A DNA stretch of 64,000 nt. It comes from Blastocatellia bacterium (GTDB lineage Bacteria; Acidobacteriota; Blastocatellia; Chloracidobacteriales; JADJPF01). The notes beneath the pieces are model-generated. The model ran no database searches. It had not been told where the DNA came from and was given only the letters and a program-made list of their open reading frames with translations. This document shows, piece after piece, positions 45,067-55,302 of this stretch (its first letter is position 1; every line of letters begins with the position of its first letter). The stretch is taken from positions 496,001 to 560,000 of the forward strand of contig JADJPF010000003.1 of NCBI GenBank assembly GCA_016713405.1, written 5' to 3'. The translations under genes were made by a program, and so were the position numbers.

Positions 45067-45261
45067 TGCTCACTTTTACAGGGATGGTTGCCTATTATAA
45101 AAAAGTCTTGGAATTTCTGATCAGTATTTTAATCCTTAAATACTTTCAAAATCAATGTATTGTCCATTTTATTATTGTAGATAGTTAAAACCTGCAAGCT
45201 GTTTTCCAAAATAGCTTACAAGTTTAATCAATATATCACCTATTTGAATCTACTAGGTTTA

Positions 45262-45969
45262 CTAATTATCATTATCTCTTTCTTCTCTACTAGATTTATT
45301 AGGTATATTATCCTGGCTATTAATAATAATAGGTTTTGTAATTTCTATGCGTAAAATAGTACCAGGAAAGAGTTTAATATCATTTCCTTTACTAAGAAGC
45401 ACCCCAGCTAAAGCACCTCCTAAAGGCGCAGAAGCGGCAGCACCTAAAGAGCCAGTGCCAACTAAAATAGCAGGATAAGTTGCACCTCCAAGAATAACCC
45501 CTCTAGTTGCATTATCAACGCTTCTACCTCCTGCACGTCCACCTTTTACAGTTCCTTCATCATTAGCACTTAATTTACTTTCATTAGCATAATCATCTAT
45601 TGCTTTTATTAGTGTAGCTACTTCTTGTTCTCCATCAGCAACAACTATTTTATCAAAAACAATTGCTAAAGAGGCTTGACGTTGACCACGTTTAGCCGGG
45701 GATATTTGGGTTATTTTGCCACGAAATTCTGTCCCTCGTTTTAGAGCTAATTGACCATTAATAAAAATGGAGTTTACAAGCCTAGCTGATACTTCATCCC
45801 CTACTTCGTTAAGTTTAGAACTAATAGGGGTATCTAGTTCTAGTTTAGTTAAAGTTCCAGCAGAAACCGTAACTGCATTGTTAACAGAAGTGTTGTTGTT
45901 AGTTCCTGATTGGGCAAAGGTTGTAAATGAGAGTAATAAAGCTAAAATTAAAACCTTAAGTAATTTCAT
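45262..45969 (-). CDS. Secreted hypothetical protein
   Basis: The 235-residue protein has a cleavable signal peptide (about 1-19, ending TFAQS). A beta-rich domain follows, containing LELDTPISSKLNEVGDEVSARL and AIVFDKIVVADGEQEV. A glycine/alanine-rich stretch (about 160-190, GSLGAAASAPLGGALAGVLLS) may insert in or contact a membrane. It ends IRIEITKPIIIN plus a charged tail. Similar proteins are annotated as TrbI/VirB10-like or simply hypothetical; I cannot assign a function. AGGGG precedes the ATG. It lies between the ECF operon and pilR. Confidence 0.7.
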   Translation of the reverse strand: MKLLKVLILALLLSFTTFAQSGTNNNTSVNNAVTVSAGTLTKLELDTPISSKLNEVGDEVSARLVNSIFINGQLALKRGTEFRGKITQISPAKRGQRQASLAIVFDKIVVADGEQEVATLIKAIDDYANESKLSANDEGTVKGGRAGGRSVDNATRGVILGGATYPAILVGTGSLGAAASAPLGGALAGVLLSKGNDIKLFPGTILRIEITKPIIINSQDNIPNKSSREERDNDN

Positions 45970-45988
45970 AATTAACCCCTAGTTAAGT

Positions 45989-47392
45989 TTATTTATCTGG
46001 ACTTTCGCGCAACATACTAGCTGTTTGTCTAATTCGGTGTTTATCTAGTAGGTGACGTAAGCTTCTAACAGACATCCCTAATAACTCTGCTGCACGGGTT
46101 TGGTTCCCATTAGTGCGCCGCAGTGCCTCCAAAATAAAAGATTTTTCTATTTCATTAATATAAGTTTCTAAATTTATCCCATCTTCAGGCAGTTCTAAAA
46201 AAGATTGTATTCTGACAGGGCTATACTTAAGAATTTCTTCTCTTAATCTTTCTGTCTGTACTTGTTTAGTAGGTTCTAATGCTACAGCTCTTTCTATAAC
46301 GCTTTCTAGCTCACGAACATTTCCTGGCCAATGATAATTCATTAAATAGCTCATTGCTTCTTCAGTAATAGTTTCAATTTGACGGCCCGCTAAACGGTTA
46401 AATTTAGCTAAAAAGTGTTGTGCAAGTGTAGGAATATCTTCCTTTCTTTCTCTTAAGGGAGGAAGCTTAAGCATAATAACATTAATACGATAGTAAAGGT
46501 CTAGACGAAAAGATTTCTCCTCTACCATTTGCATTAAATCTCGGTTGGTGGCTGCTACTACACGAGTGTCAATAGAGATTTCTTCTGTGCCTCCTACACG
46601 TCTTACAGCATGTGCTTGCAATACTCTTAAAAGTTTAACTTGCATTGTAGGGCTAGTTTCTGAGATTTCATCTAGAAAAATAGTTCCACTATGAGCAGAC
46701 TCAAAAAGCCCTTTTTTGTTGGCCTGCGCACCAGTAAAAGCTCCTTTTACATGACCAAAAAGTTCTGATTCTAAAAGAGGTTCTGTTAAAGCTCCACAAT
46801 TAATTGAAACAAAAGGAGCATTAGCACGACGGCTATTATTATGAATAGCACGAGCAACTAATTCTTTTCCTGTTCCTGATTCGCCTTGAATTAACACTGT
46901 ACTAGCAGTAGGGGCAATGTCCATAATCATTTTATAGACTTCCTGCATACAACGTGAATGACCAATAATATTATCTAGTCGGCCTTTTTCCCTAAGCTCA
47001 CGTTTTAATAATGCGTTTTCTTGTTGCAGTTTACTTTTTTCTAAAGCTTTTTTAACAACAAGTTTTAACTCATCTATATCAAAAGGCTTTTCAACAAAAT
47101 CATCTGCACCTAACTTAAAAGCTTCACGAGCCTTATCAATAGTGGCATAGGCTGTCATTAAAATTACCATAGTGTCAGGTGAGGTTTCTCGGCATTGCAT
47201 CAGCAATTCCATCCCACCTAGATTAGGCATTTTTACATCAGAGATTACTAGATCAAAATAATTAGTGCGTATTAATTCTAAGGCACGTATCCCGTTTTCA
47301 GCTACACTAACATTATAGCCTTCCCTACGGAAAACTCTTTCTAATAACTCTCGCATGCTTAGTTCGTCGTCAACTATTAATATTTTTGGCAT
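45989..47392 (-). CDS. pilR: Sigma-54-dependent response regulator PilR/NtrC-like
   Basis: The 467-residue activator has a receiver domain (1-120, acceptor D52 in VISDVKMPN, KPF at about 102). The AAA+ sigma-54 activation domain (about 140-370) has Walker A GESGTGKE and the loop ESELFGHVKGAFTGA. The C-terminal Fis-type HTH reads GNQTRAAELLGMSVRSLRHLL. GAFTGA contacts sigma-54. The histidine kinase gene lies 52 bases upstream and pilC/pilT/pilB follow the same direction, so it is called PilR by context; it presumably controls pilin transcription. No pilA is present in the window. Confidence 0.92.
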   Translation of the reverse strand: MPKILIVDDELSMRELLERVFRREGYNVSVAENGIRALELIRTNYFDLVISDVKMPNLGGMELLMQCRETSPDTMVILMTAYATIDKAREAFKLGADDFVEKPFDIDELKLVVKKALEKSKLQQENALLKRELREKGRLDNIIGHSRCMQEVYKMIMDIAPTASTVLIQGESGTGKELVARAIHNNSRRANAPFVSINCGALTEPLLESELFGHVKGAFTGAQANKKGLFESAHSGTIFLDEISETSPTMQVKLLRVLQAHAVRRVGGTEEISIDTRVVAATNRDLMQMVEEKSFRLDLYYRINVIMLKLPPLRERKEDIPTLAQHFLAKFNRLAGRQIETITEEAMSYLMNYHWPGNVRELESVIERAVALEPTKQVQTERLREEILKYSPVRIQSFLELPEDGINLETYINEIEKSFILEALRRTNGNQTRAAELLGMSVRSLRHLLDKHRIRQTASMLRESPDK

Positions 47393-47444
47393 AAGAGAAA
47401 TTATAGCCTTTCTAATAACTATTGTGAACGTAGAAACTAGAGGA

Positions 47445-49130
47445 TTAATCTAAATTAGGATTAAATTTACCGCTAGATGAAAATATATTTTGTTGTGGTA
47501 ATAAATCAATAGGTATTTTATTAGTTATATTTTGTGGTAAGGTTATAGTAATTTTAGCTCCTTGATTAGGGTGGCTTACTACGTCTATTTTACCATTATG
47601 GTCGGAAATTATTTGATAGACAATTGCCATTCCTAGACCAGTACCACCAGGACGATTAGAATTAAAAGGTTCAAAAATTCTTTCCATTTCTTCTTCAGAC
47701 ATACCAACGCCTGTATCAGTAAAAGTAAGTATTATATCTTTCTCTTTATTTTGGTTTAGTTCAATAATTAACTTTCCACCTTCAGGCATTGCTTGTAGGG
47801 AGTTTCTTGCCAAATTCCATATTATTTGACGTAGTTGGTTAGAATCAGCAACAATTGAAATAGATGTTTCAGGACATTCAACTAAGATTTCATGCTTAGC
47901 TGAAGATTCATTACTATAACGAATTAAGGCAACAGTTTCTTTAATCCAATTAACTAAATCAAATTCTGCAAGTTTAGCAGGGCTGGGCCTGGCATAGGCT
48001 AAAAAATCACTAACAATTTTATCTAATCGGTCAGACTCTCTTAAAACAATTTGCATTAGTTGTGCTTGATCTTCCGATAAGTCTAATTCACTACGTAAAA
48101 CTTGGATAGAGCCGCGCATAGCTGCTAAGGGGTTACGTATTTCATGAGCAATTCCAGCGGCCATTTTACCCATAGCTGCTAAACGGTCACGGCGGCGAAT
48201 TTCTTGCTCTAATTTAATGATTTCTGTTAAATCTTGGAAAGAAAAAACTAAACCATTAGGCTTGCCATCTTCACCTGATAAAGGTGAGGCTGTAATCCCT
48301 AAATACATCTGTCTACCTGTGGCAGATAAACAACTAGAAGTAAAACGAATAGGTTTAGAAGTATTAAGTAGTTCTGGAGTAAAATTTAAGTAATTTGATA
48401 GATCTCCAAAAACTTCAAAAAAGGTACGTTTGATTACCTGATTGGCTTTGTGTTGTGTGATTTCTTCAGCAGCACGATTAAATGATAAGATATTGCCTGT
48501 TATATCAGTAGTAACTAAACCGCTATGAATGCTTTCAATAATTCTTTCATTAAAAGCTTGTAGATTAGCTAAGTTTTGTGTTGCTTGAGTTAATGCTAAA
48601 TGACTAAGTTGAAGGCGTTCAGCTATTTGGCCTCCTAAAATACCTATTACTAAAATTGCTAAAATATAAAGAGGCACACTTTGATCAGGGCTTAGTGATG
48701 GTAAATTACTGTTAAATATTTGATAGTATAATATGCTAGTGACAGTTATATAAGAAATTACACATAATACAGATGTGATTAACACGGCTAAACGCGGTAG
48801 AACAGTGCTTGCAGCCAATACAATTACTAGATAAAGAGCAGCAAAAGATTTTTCTGTTAAAGATGTTTCATAAACTACCCACCTAACTAAGGCAATATCC
48901 GTAAATATTTGTATGTAGGCTTGTAATGTATAACGGGAGGAAAATTTTACTAGGAAGCTATATATTATTGAAAGTAGGGATACTACTAAAGTAGCCTTAA
49001 CGAAAACCTTAACAATTAATACCGATGGTGAAACAATATTAATAATTGCTGCTGTACCAAGAAGTATTAATATTACTGTAAGACGAGAGGCGATTAACCA
49101 AGTTAATCTATTACGCATCTGAACATACAT
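47445..49130 (-). CDS. pilS: Sensor histidine kinase PilS-like
   Basis: The 561-residue kinase has six or so transmembrane helices (about 10-180), a PAS domain (about 195-310, IIESIHSGLVTTDITGNIL), a HisKA domain with phospho-acceptor H near 329 (AAGIAHEIRNPLAAMRGS) and an HATPase domain. The last has an N-box IWNLARNSLQAMPEGG, TFTDTGVGMSEEEMERIF and NRPGGTGLGMAIV. The polytopic sensor is the PilS arrangement, which in Pseudomonas senses the pilin in the membrane. It pairs with the NtrC-like gene downstream. Its start lacks a good RBS, so an alternative start at 49118 is possible. A strong terminator separates it from pilC. Confidence 0.9.
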   Translation of the reverse strand: MYVQMRNRLTWLIASRLTVILILLGTAAIINIVSPSVLIVKVFVKATLVVSLLSIIYSFLVKFSSRYTLQAYIQIFTDIALVRWVVYETSLTEKSFAALYLVIVLAASTVLPRLAVLITSVLCVISYITVTSILYYQIFNSNLPSLSPDQSVPLYILAILVIGILGGQIAERLQLSHLALTQATQNLANLQAFNERIIESIHSGLVTTDITGNILSFNRAAEEITQHKANQVIKRTFFEVFGDLSNYLNFTPELLNTSKPIRFTSSCLSATGRQMYLGITASPLSGEDGKPNGLVFSFQDLTEIIKLEQEIRRRDRLAAMGKMAAGIAHEIRNPLAAMRGSIQVLRSELDLSEDQAQLMQIVLRESDRLDKIVSDFLAYARPSPAKLAEFDLVNWIKETVALIRYSNESSAKHEILVECPETSISIVADSNQLRQIIWNLARNSLQAMPEGGKLIIELNQNKEKDIILTFTDTGVGMSEEEMERIFEPFNSNRPGGTGLGMAIVYQIISDHNGKIDVVSHPNQGAKITITLPQNITNKIPIDLLPQQNIFSSSGKFNPNLD

Positions 49131-49140
49131 TTCAAGTAAA

Positions 49141-49178
49141 AAGTAGTAGTTAGTAAAACTTTTTATTAACTACTACTT
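49141..49178 (-). terminator. Terminator after pilC
   Basis: AAGTAGTAGTTAGTAAAA pairs with TTTTATTAACTACTACTT over about 18 positions including a G-T pair, with a two-base loop region. It lies between pilC and pilS, making pilSR a separate unit. Confidence 0.8.
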
Positions 49179-49192
49179 TATAAGTCATTTAA

Positions 49193-50419
49193 TTAGTGTT
49201 TACCTGCTAGTTTACCAATCAAGACAAAGAGTGGTAAATACATAGATATAACAATACCACCAATAGTTACACCTAGGAAAACAATCATTATAGGTTCAAG
49301 CAAAGTTAATAGATTAGCAATAGCAGCATCGACTTCTTGTTCATAAAAGTCTGCAATTTTACTTAACATTGCGTCTAATGCACCTGTTTGCTCACCAACG
49401 CCTATCATTTGTGCAACCATAGGAGGGAATATTCCTGCTGCTTTTAGAGGTTCAACAATAGTTTGTCCTTGTTCAATACCAGCACGAATCTTCATAATTC
49501 CTTCTTGAATTATTACATTACCTGCCGTACGTGCAGTAATATCTAAAGATTCTAAGATAGGTACACCTGAAGAAAGTAGTGTGGCTAAGGTACGTGAAAA
49601 TCTTGCTACACCGACTTTTCTTAAAATATCACCAAAGAGTGGAAACTTAAGCAACATATTGTCTATTACACGACGACCATTAGTAGTTTCATAGTAGGAT
49701 TTAGTAGCATAGGAAATACCCCCAATAACTATTAATATTACCCACCAATAGCCAGCCATAAAGTCACTAATAGATATAACAATTTCTGTTGGAAGAGGTA
49801 AAGATTCACCCGGGCCAAGTAAGCCTTCAAATATGTTTTTGAAAGCAGGTATTACCACTACCATAATAATTGCTACTACTACTACAGCCAAGCCTATTAC
49901 AGCTAAAGGGTAGATTGAAGCTGAGATAATATCACTTTTTAATTTAACAATTTTTTCAATATAAATGGCTAAACGTTGTAATATTAAGTCCAAAATACCG
50001 CCGGTTTCACCTGCTGCCACCATGTTAACATAAAGTGTTTCAAATACTTTTGGATGACGTGAAAGCGATTCTGCCAGTGTCATACCAGCTTCTACATCTG
50101 AGCGCACTTGCAAAATAGTTTGCTTAAAAAAATTGTTAGTTTGTTGATTACCTAAAATGTCCAAACATTGTACTAATGGTAGTCCAGCATCAATCATTAC
50201 AGAAAACTGTCGGGTAAAAATAGCTAATTCTTTAGCATTTACTTTTTGTCTTTTACCTAACTTAGGTATAGCTACTTCTTTACCTTTTTCCTTAATACTA
50301 TTAACAACAATTTGTTCACGTCTAAGGAGGTTTTCTAGTGTTTGCCGGTCAGGTGCAAAGCGTTCGCCCACCACCACTTCGTTACTTCGGTTACGTCCTT
50401 TGAAGGCATAAACTGGCAT
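49193..50419 (-). CDS. pilC: Type IV pilus inner-membrane platform protein PilC
   Basis: The 408-residue protein has two T2SSF domains. The first follows an N-terminal cytoplasmic segment (FTRQFSVMIDAGLPLVQCLD at about 66-85) and carries a transmembrane helix. The second (FSRTLATLLSSGVPILESLD at about 270-289) also ends with helices, including MIGVGEQTGALDAML. PilC forms the platform that couples the PilB and PilT motors to the pilus base. Length matches the family's 400-410. AGGAG precedes the ATG by about ten bases. Confidence 0.95.
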   Translation of the reverse strand: MPVYAFKGRNRSNEVVVGERFAPDRQTLENLLRREQIVVNSIKEKGKEVAIPKLGKRQKVNAKELAIFTRQFSVMIDAGLPLVQCLDILGNQQTNNFFKQTILQVRSDVEAGMTLAESLSRHPKVFETLYVNMVAAGETGGILDLILQRLAIYIEKIVKLKSDIISASIYPLAVIGLAVVVVAIIMVVVIPAFKNIFEGLLGPGESLPLPTEIVISISDFMAGYWWVILIVIGGISYATKSYYETTNGRRVIDNMLLKFPLFGDILRKVGVARFSRTLATLLSSGVPILESLDITARTAGNVIIQEGIMKIRAGIEQGQTIVEPLKAAGIFPPMVAQMIGVGEQTGALDAMLSKIADFYEQEVDAAIANLLTLLEPIMIVFLGVTIGGIVISMYLPLFVLIGKLAGKH

Positions 50420-50503
50420 AATTTTTAATACTCCTTTTTTCTATGGTTAATATGATGGAGCAGCAATTTTATTAACCATCAACTAGTGTTTAAGCTAAAA
50501 ATT

Positions 50504-51685
50504 TTACCTGACAGGTGGTCGCCCCATTGGCGGCATAGGCCTGCCGGGAGGTTGTCCTGGTACACCGGGACGTTGTGGGCCACCTGATTGTGGGCCACCT
50601 GCATGAATTAATCCAGTACCACGGTTAATTAATTCTTGTAATTCATCTTGGTTATGTGAGCGTTGCATTGCCATTTCCAAAGTAATTTGACGTTGAAAAT
50701 AGGCTGTTGCAAGAGCTTGATTAAAAGTTTGCATCCCGTATTTTTCTTGTCCGGTTTGCATCATAGAATATATTTGATGGATTTTATCTTCACGAATAAG
50801 ATTACGAATAGCAGCATTAGGAATTAGTATTTCCATTGCCATCGCACGTCCTGCTCCAGAGGCTTTTGGCAGTAATGACTGACAAAGTATGCCTTCTATA
50901 ACTAAACTAAGCTGTGTTCTCACCTGCGATTGTTGGTGTGCAGGGAAAATATCAATTACCCGGTTAATTGTTGAATAAGCAGAATTAGTATGTAGTGTTG
51001 CAAAAGTTAAGTGTCCTGTTTCTGCAATACGTAATGCAGTTTCTACAGTTTCTAAGTCTCTTAACTCACCAATTAATACTACGTCAGGATCTTCGCGTAA
51101 GCTAGCTCTTAAGGCATTACCAAATGAATGTGTATCAGAGTGAACTTCTCGTTGATTAACAAGACAGTTTTTATGCGGATGGAGAAATTCTATAGGGTCT
51201 TCTATGGTAATGATATGTTCATGGCGATCTTGATTAACTTTGTCAATCATAGCTGCCAAAGTAGTAGATTTTCCAGACCCAGTAGGCCCAGTTACTAGAA
51301 TAAGACCACGAGGTTTTTCACAGAGCTTTCTTACTACAGGGGGTAAACCTAAAGCATCAAAACTTTTAATTTCATAAGGGATAGCACGAAAAACTGCTCC
51401 AACTGCTCCCCGTTGATTAAATAAATTGGCCCGGAAACGGGATAGACCTTTAATACCAAAGGAAAAATCTAGCTCTAATGTTTCTTCAAATCGATGTTTT
51501 TGAGCGTCTGTTAGTACAGAATAAGCTAGTTGCTTGGTATCAGCAGGGGTTAACTCACCATAATCTAAAGGCCGTAAATGACCATCAACTCTTACTTGAG
51601 GAGGGGAATTAGTAGTGATATGTAAGTCAGATCCCCCTAATTCAGTCATTTTCTTTAAAAGTTCACTGAGGACTAGGTTCGCCAT
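50504..51685 (-). CDS. pilT: Type IV pilus retraction ATPase PilT
   Basis: The 393-residue ATPase has Walker A GPTGSGKST near residue 137, the Asp box/Walker B region and the PilT signature AIRNLIREDKIHQIYS (about 294-309) needed for retraction. LHTNSAYSTINRVIDIFP is the His box. The C-terminus carries an unusual proline/glycine-rich extension (about 367-393, GGPQRPGVPGQPPG). PilT drives pilus depolymerisation for twitching motility. GGAG precedes the ATG. It lies between pilB and pilC on the same strand, as in many acidobacterial and proteobacterial loci. Confidence 0.95.
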   Translation of the reverse strand: MANLVLSELLKKMTELGGSDLHITTNSPPQVRVDGHLRPLDYGELTPADTKQLAYSVLTDAQKHRFEETLELDFSFGIKGLSRFRANLFNQRGAVGAVFRAIPYEIKSFDALGLPPVVRKLCEKPRGLILVTGPTGSGKSTTLAAMIDKVNQDRHEHIITIEDPIEFLHPHKNCLVNQREVHSDTHSFGNALRASLREDPDVVLIGELRDLETVETALRIAETGHLTFATLHTNSAYSTINRVIDIFPAHQQSQVRTQLSLVIEGILCQSLLPKASGAGRAMAMEILIPNAAIRNLIREDKIHQIYSMMQTGQEKYGMQTFNQALATAYFQRQITLEMAMQRSHNQDELQELINRGTGLIHAGGPQSGGPQRPGVPGQPPGRPMPPMGRPPVR

Positions 51686-51821
51686 AATATTTTCTCCAAA
51701 TATTTTCCTCTAATTTTTAGCTATTAGGACAGTTAAAGTTTTTTATTTTAAGAGACAAGAAACTATTATGAGTTTTAAGAAATGATAACTACTTAATAGT
51801 AACTATTTATTGTTATAAAAT

Positions 51822-51838
51822 TTTGGGGTGTCCCCAAA
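51822..51838 (-). terminator. Terminator between pilB and pilT
   Basis: TTTGGGG and CCCCAAA form a 7-bp stem with a TGT loop. On the minus strand a TTTT tract follows. It lies about 105 bases past the pilB stop. Confidence 0.6.
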
Positions 51839-51942
51839 TTATAGCAAAACATTGATGAATTAAGTTTATGAGAATTATTTAACTTTACAACTAAATAATA
51901 AATTAAGTAAAGATGCTTATAATTTATATAAAAGTATTAACA

Positions 51943-53682
51943 TTACTTAACAGTTTCTCTAACTACTTCTTCAATAGTAGTGATTCCTTGACGAATTTTA
52001 CATAAACCACTACCTCTTAAGGTAATCATTCCATCTTCAATAGCTTTTTTCCTTAATTCTAAAGCAGAAGCACCGACTAAGATAAGTTCTCTTAGTTCAT
52101 CAGTAACTTCCATTACTTCATAAAGACCTACACGGCCTTTATAACCTGTGCTATTGCAAACGCCACAACCTACACCACGATAAACTTTTATTTCACTAGC
52201 TTCATCAGGAGAAAAGCCAATATCTATTAGGGCTTGGGGTGGAGTGGATACTTCTTCTTTACATTCCTTACAAATGCGACGTATTAGACGTTGGGCTTGA
52301 ATTAAGTTAACCGAAGTTGCAACTAAAAAGGGTTCAATACCCATATTCATCAAGCGGCTAACGGTTGAAGGAGCGTCATTAGTATGAAGTGTAGATAAAA
52401 CTAAGTGACCAGTTAAAGAAGCTTTAACTGCAATTTCTGCTGTTTCAAAGTCTCGAATTTCTCCTACAAGGATAGTATTTGGGTCTTGACGAAGGAATGA
52501 ACGAAGTGCAGCAGCAAAATTTAGCCCTATTTGTTCTTTCATTTGTACTTGGTTAATGCCAGGTAAGTTAAATTCTACAGGGTCTTCTGCTGTCATAATA
52601 TTTGTATCAGGTGTATTTAATGAGGATAGAGCAGAATAAAGAGTATTAGTTTTACCTGAACCCGTTGGGCCTGTTACAAGAACCATACCATAAGGTTTAC
52701 TAATTTGGCGTTTGAAGCGATCTAAACTTTCGGGTTCAAAACCAAGTTTGGTCATATCCAACATCAGTTTATCTTTGTCTAGCAATCTAAGAACGATTTT
52801 TTCGCCCCATAAAACTGGTAAAGTGGAGACACGGAAATCTAGTTCTCTAGAACGTCCATCAAGTTTTACTTTAATTTTGATCCGACCATCTTGAGGAAGA
52901 CGTTTTTCGGCAATGTCTAATTTAGACATAATCTTAACACGTGAAGTGATAGCATCACGCATTTTCATAGGTGGACGCATAATGTCATAAAGAATTCCGT
53001 CAATTCTAAAACGTACACGAAATTCTTTTTCATAAGGCTCTATATGAATATCCGAAGCACCTCGGCGTAGAGAGTCAACTAAAAAAACATTAACTAGTTT
53101 AACTACTGGAGCATCAGAAGAGGCTCTTTCTAGGTCATCCAGGTCGATTTCTTCTTGTTCTTCTAAAAGCTCTAGGTCATCAGAATCATCAAAGCTTACT
53201 TTTTGTGAGTCTTTGACAATATCTTCCATTACTGCACTAAAGATATCTAATGATTTTGCTGAACCATAATATTTTTCCATTGCTTCTTGCATTGCTGCCT
53301 CAGAAACAACTACAGGTTCAACCCCAAAGCCTGTCATAAACTTAATATCGTCAATAGCAAAAACATTAGTAGGATCAACCATTGCTAGGGTTAGAGTTGC
53401 ACCGACCCTAGAAAGAGGTAAGACCATATATTTTTGTGCTACTTCTTGAGGGATTAGTTTAACGGCAGATTCATCTATTTCAAAAAGAGATAAATTAACT
53501 GAAGGCACACCATATTGTCTTGATAATACAGCAGTGATTTCTTCATCGCTCAAGAATCCTAGCTTAACTAAAGTTGAACCAAGCCGGCCACCATTAGTTC
53601 GTTGATAATCTAATGCTTCTTTAAGTTGTTGAGGCGTGATTAAATTTTCTCTGAGAAGAGTTTCTCCTAATTTAGCTGACAT
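51943..53682 (-). CDS. pilB: Type IV pilus extension ATPase PilB
   Basis: The 579-residue motor has an N-terminal MshEN domain (about 1-160, which binds c-di-GMP in some relatives). The GspE/PilB ATPase core has Walker A GPTGSGKTNT near 337, the Asp box EDPVEFNLPG, Walker B TILVGEIRDFETAE and the His box LSTLHTNDAPSTV. A tetracysteine zinc motif is at about 470-510 (CKECKEE and CGVCNSTGYKG). I start at ATG 53682 (MSAKLGETLLREN), the usual N-terminus, rather than the GTG at 53706. It powers pilus assembly. Confidence 0.95.
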   Translation of the reverse strand: MSAKLGETLLRENLITPQQLKEALDYQRTNGGRLGSTLVKLGFLSDEEITAVLSRQYGVPSVNLSLFEIDESAVKLIPQEVAQKYMVLPLSRVGATLTLAMVDPTNVFAIDDIKFMTGFGVEPVVVSEAAMQEAMEKYYGSAKSLDIFSAVMEDIVKDSQKVSFDDSDDLELLEEQEEIDLDDLERASSDAPVVKLVNVFLVDSLRRGASDIHIEPYEKEFRVRFRIDGILYDIMRPPMKMRDAITSRVKIMSKLDIAEKRLPQDGRIKIKVKLDGRSRELDFRVSTLPVLWGEKIVLRLLDKDKLMLDMTKLGFEPESLDRFKRQISKPYGMVLVTGPTGSGKTNTLYSALSSLNTPDTNIMTAEDPVEFNLPGINQVQMKEQIGLNFAAALRSFLRQDPNTILVGEIRDFETAEIAVKASLTGHLVLSTLHTNDAPSTVSRLMNMGIEPFLVATSVNLIQAQRLIRRICKECKEEVSTPPQALIDIGFSPDEASEIKVYRGVGCGVCNSTGYKGRVGLYEVMEVTDELRELILVGASALELRKKAIEDGMITLRGSGLCKIRQGITTIEEVVRETVK

Positions 53683-53890
53683 TGTTGTAACTTTACCCCC
53701 GATCACTAGTCAGGATCGATTGTTGATTAGATATTGGAGATTAAATTTTGGAATAATTGAAAACCAAACTGAGCAGATTCTAACCTATTCTTTAATTTCA
53801 AGCAATGTCTATTAAGTTGAAGATTAAAATAAGGATGGTTAACAAATAGCAGGAAGGAAATTTTAATAAAATAAAGTCAATAAAAGCTAA

Positions 53891-53921
53891 ATAAGTGAGG
53901 AGAAATACTCTCCTCACTTAT
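53891..53921 (-). terminator. Terminator after the TPR protein gene
   Basis: AAGTGAGGAG and CTCCTCACTT form a 10-bp stem, extended by A-T pairs, around an AAATACT loop, 11 bases past the stop codon. Confidence 0.85.
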
Positions 53922-53931
53922 AAACTTAAAA

Positions 53932-55179
53932 CTATTTACCTTTTTTACCTTTATCTTTATCTTTGCCTTTTTTAGGTGGTTCGATCTTCATTGTATCTTG
54001 AAGATAAGCAATATAACCATTAACTTCTGTTTTTTCTGCTCCTTCTGGGAGTTTATCTACAATTTGTTGATAGATAGACATTGCTTCTTCTAAACGGGAT
54101 TTATCTTGAGGGGTAGCAATGGAAGTAGTAGTAGCTAAAATAATATTAGCTTTTCCTTTTAGTGCTTCTGTATTGTTAGCATCTGTTGCTAATACTTTTT
54201 CATAGGTAGAAGTAGCTTTATCCATATCTCCTTGAGAGTAATAAATATCTGCCACACGGTTAATCATTTTAGTTTTTTTCGCAACATCTGCTTCTAAATT
54301 TGAGCCATTAGTATAAGCACTAATAGCTTTGTCTGCATATTCAGTACCACGAAATTGCTTAAAGAGGATATGACAAGAATCAGCATATATTTTTAAGTAG
54401 GAAGCATTATCTGGAGCTAATTGAGTAGCTTTTTCCGCATATTGTACAGATTCTTTGAAACAACTTTGGGCTTCATCTCTCTTTTTAGCATTAAAGCGAA
54501 CTGCACCAAGATTAAAAAGTGCTTGAGCTAGTTGGGCATAGACTACAGATTGAGCATCATCTATAGCCATTGCTTCCTTAAATTCTTTAATTGCATTTTC
54601 ATAATCGCTTTTTTGTGAGAATGCAGCACCAGCTTCTACGTGTTTTTTGACGCTTTCAAAATCAGCTTTGATTTTGGCATTTTCTTTTTCAACTTTAGCA
54701 ACTTCTTCTTGTTGTTTTTTTAATTCTTCTTCAGAAGCTTTGCGGTTAGGTGTGCCGCCGCCTGCGGCAGCAAAAGTTCCACCCTTTTTGCCAACTTCAA
54801 TGGCTTCGGATTGAGCTAATCTACGACCATCACCAGGTACTAATTCAAAGTTTTGATCTAAAGGTTGATCTGCAGTTATTCTAAATTTACCTGAAGTAAT
54901 AGCACCAAGTTCAGGGCCAGATACAGAAATTATATAATCACCAAAAGCTGGTAGTGAGTGGTAGTATTCCCCTTTTTTATCTGTTTTAGTTTGAAACTTG
55001 CTAGAAATATCAATTCGGTAAATATCTACAATTAGTCCTTCTGTAGGTTCTGATGGGCCGCTAGCCGTTTTTTTAACTTTTACTACTCCTTTTACCGCCC
55101 CTTGTTGAGCAAGAGCAAAAGTGCTGACAACCAATAGAAAAGCTATTGCTGAAATACATTTAGCAATTTTGGAAACCAT
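53932..55179 (-). CDS. Exported TPR protein with carboxypeptidase regulatory-like domain
   Basis: The 415-residue protein has a signal peptide (about 1-24, ending FALAQQ). A beta-sandwich regulatory-like domain follows (about 28-120, GVVKVKKTASGPSEPTEGLIVD), then a coiled coil (about 150-185) and four to five TPR repeats (about 190-390, containing AIDDAQSVVYAQLAQALFNLG). The tail is lysine-rich (KGKDKDKGKKGK). I start at ATG 55179, with GGAGG eight bases upstream; the frame is open from 55194. It is probably a periplasmic protein-binding scaffold; the link with the pili is positional only. Confidence 0.85.
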   Translation of the reverse strand: MVSKIAKCISAIAFLLVVSTFALAQQGAVKGVVKVKKTASGPSEPTEGLIVDIYRIDISSKFQTKTDKKGEYYHSLPAFGDYIISVSGPELGAITSGKFRITADQPLDQNFELVPGDGRRLAQSEAIEVGKKGGTFAAAGGGTPNRKASEEELKKQQEEVAKVEKENAKIKADFESVKKHVEAGAAFSQKSDYENAIKEFKEAMAIDDAQSVVYAQLAQALFNLGAVRFNAKKRDEAQSCFKESVQYAEKATQLAPDNASYLKIYADSCHILFKQFRGTEYADKAISAYTNGSNLEADVAKKTKMINRVADIYYSQGDMDKATSTYEKVLATDANNTEALKGKANIILATTTSIATPQDKSRLEEAMSIYQQIVDKLPEGAEKTEVNGYIAYLQDTMKIEPPKKGKDKDKGKKGK

Positions 55180-55302
55180 TATTAAAACCTCCAAAAATAT
55201 TGAAAAAATTGGCTTGTATGTGAGATTAAAGTGATTTTTAATTGGCAGTCTAACTAGTTCTTAAGTTAGTGTCAATCTTGATTATCTCTTTGAAAACATT
55301 AC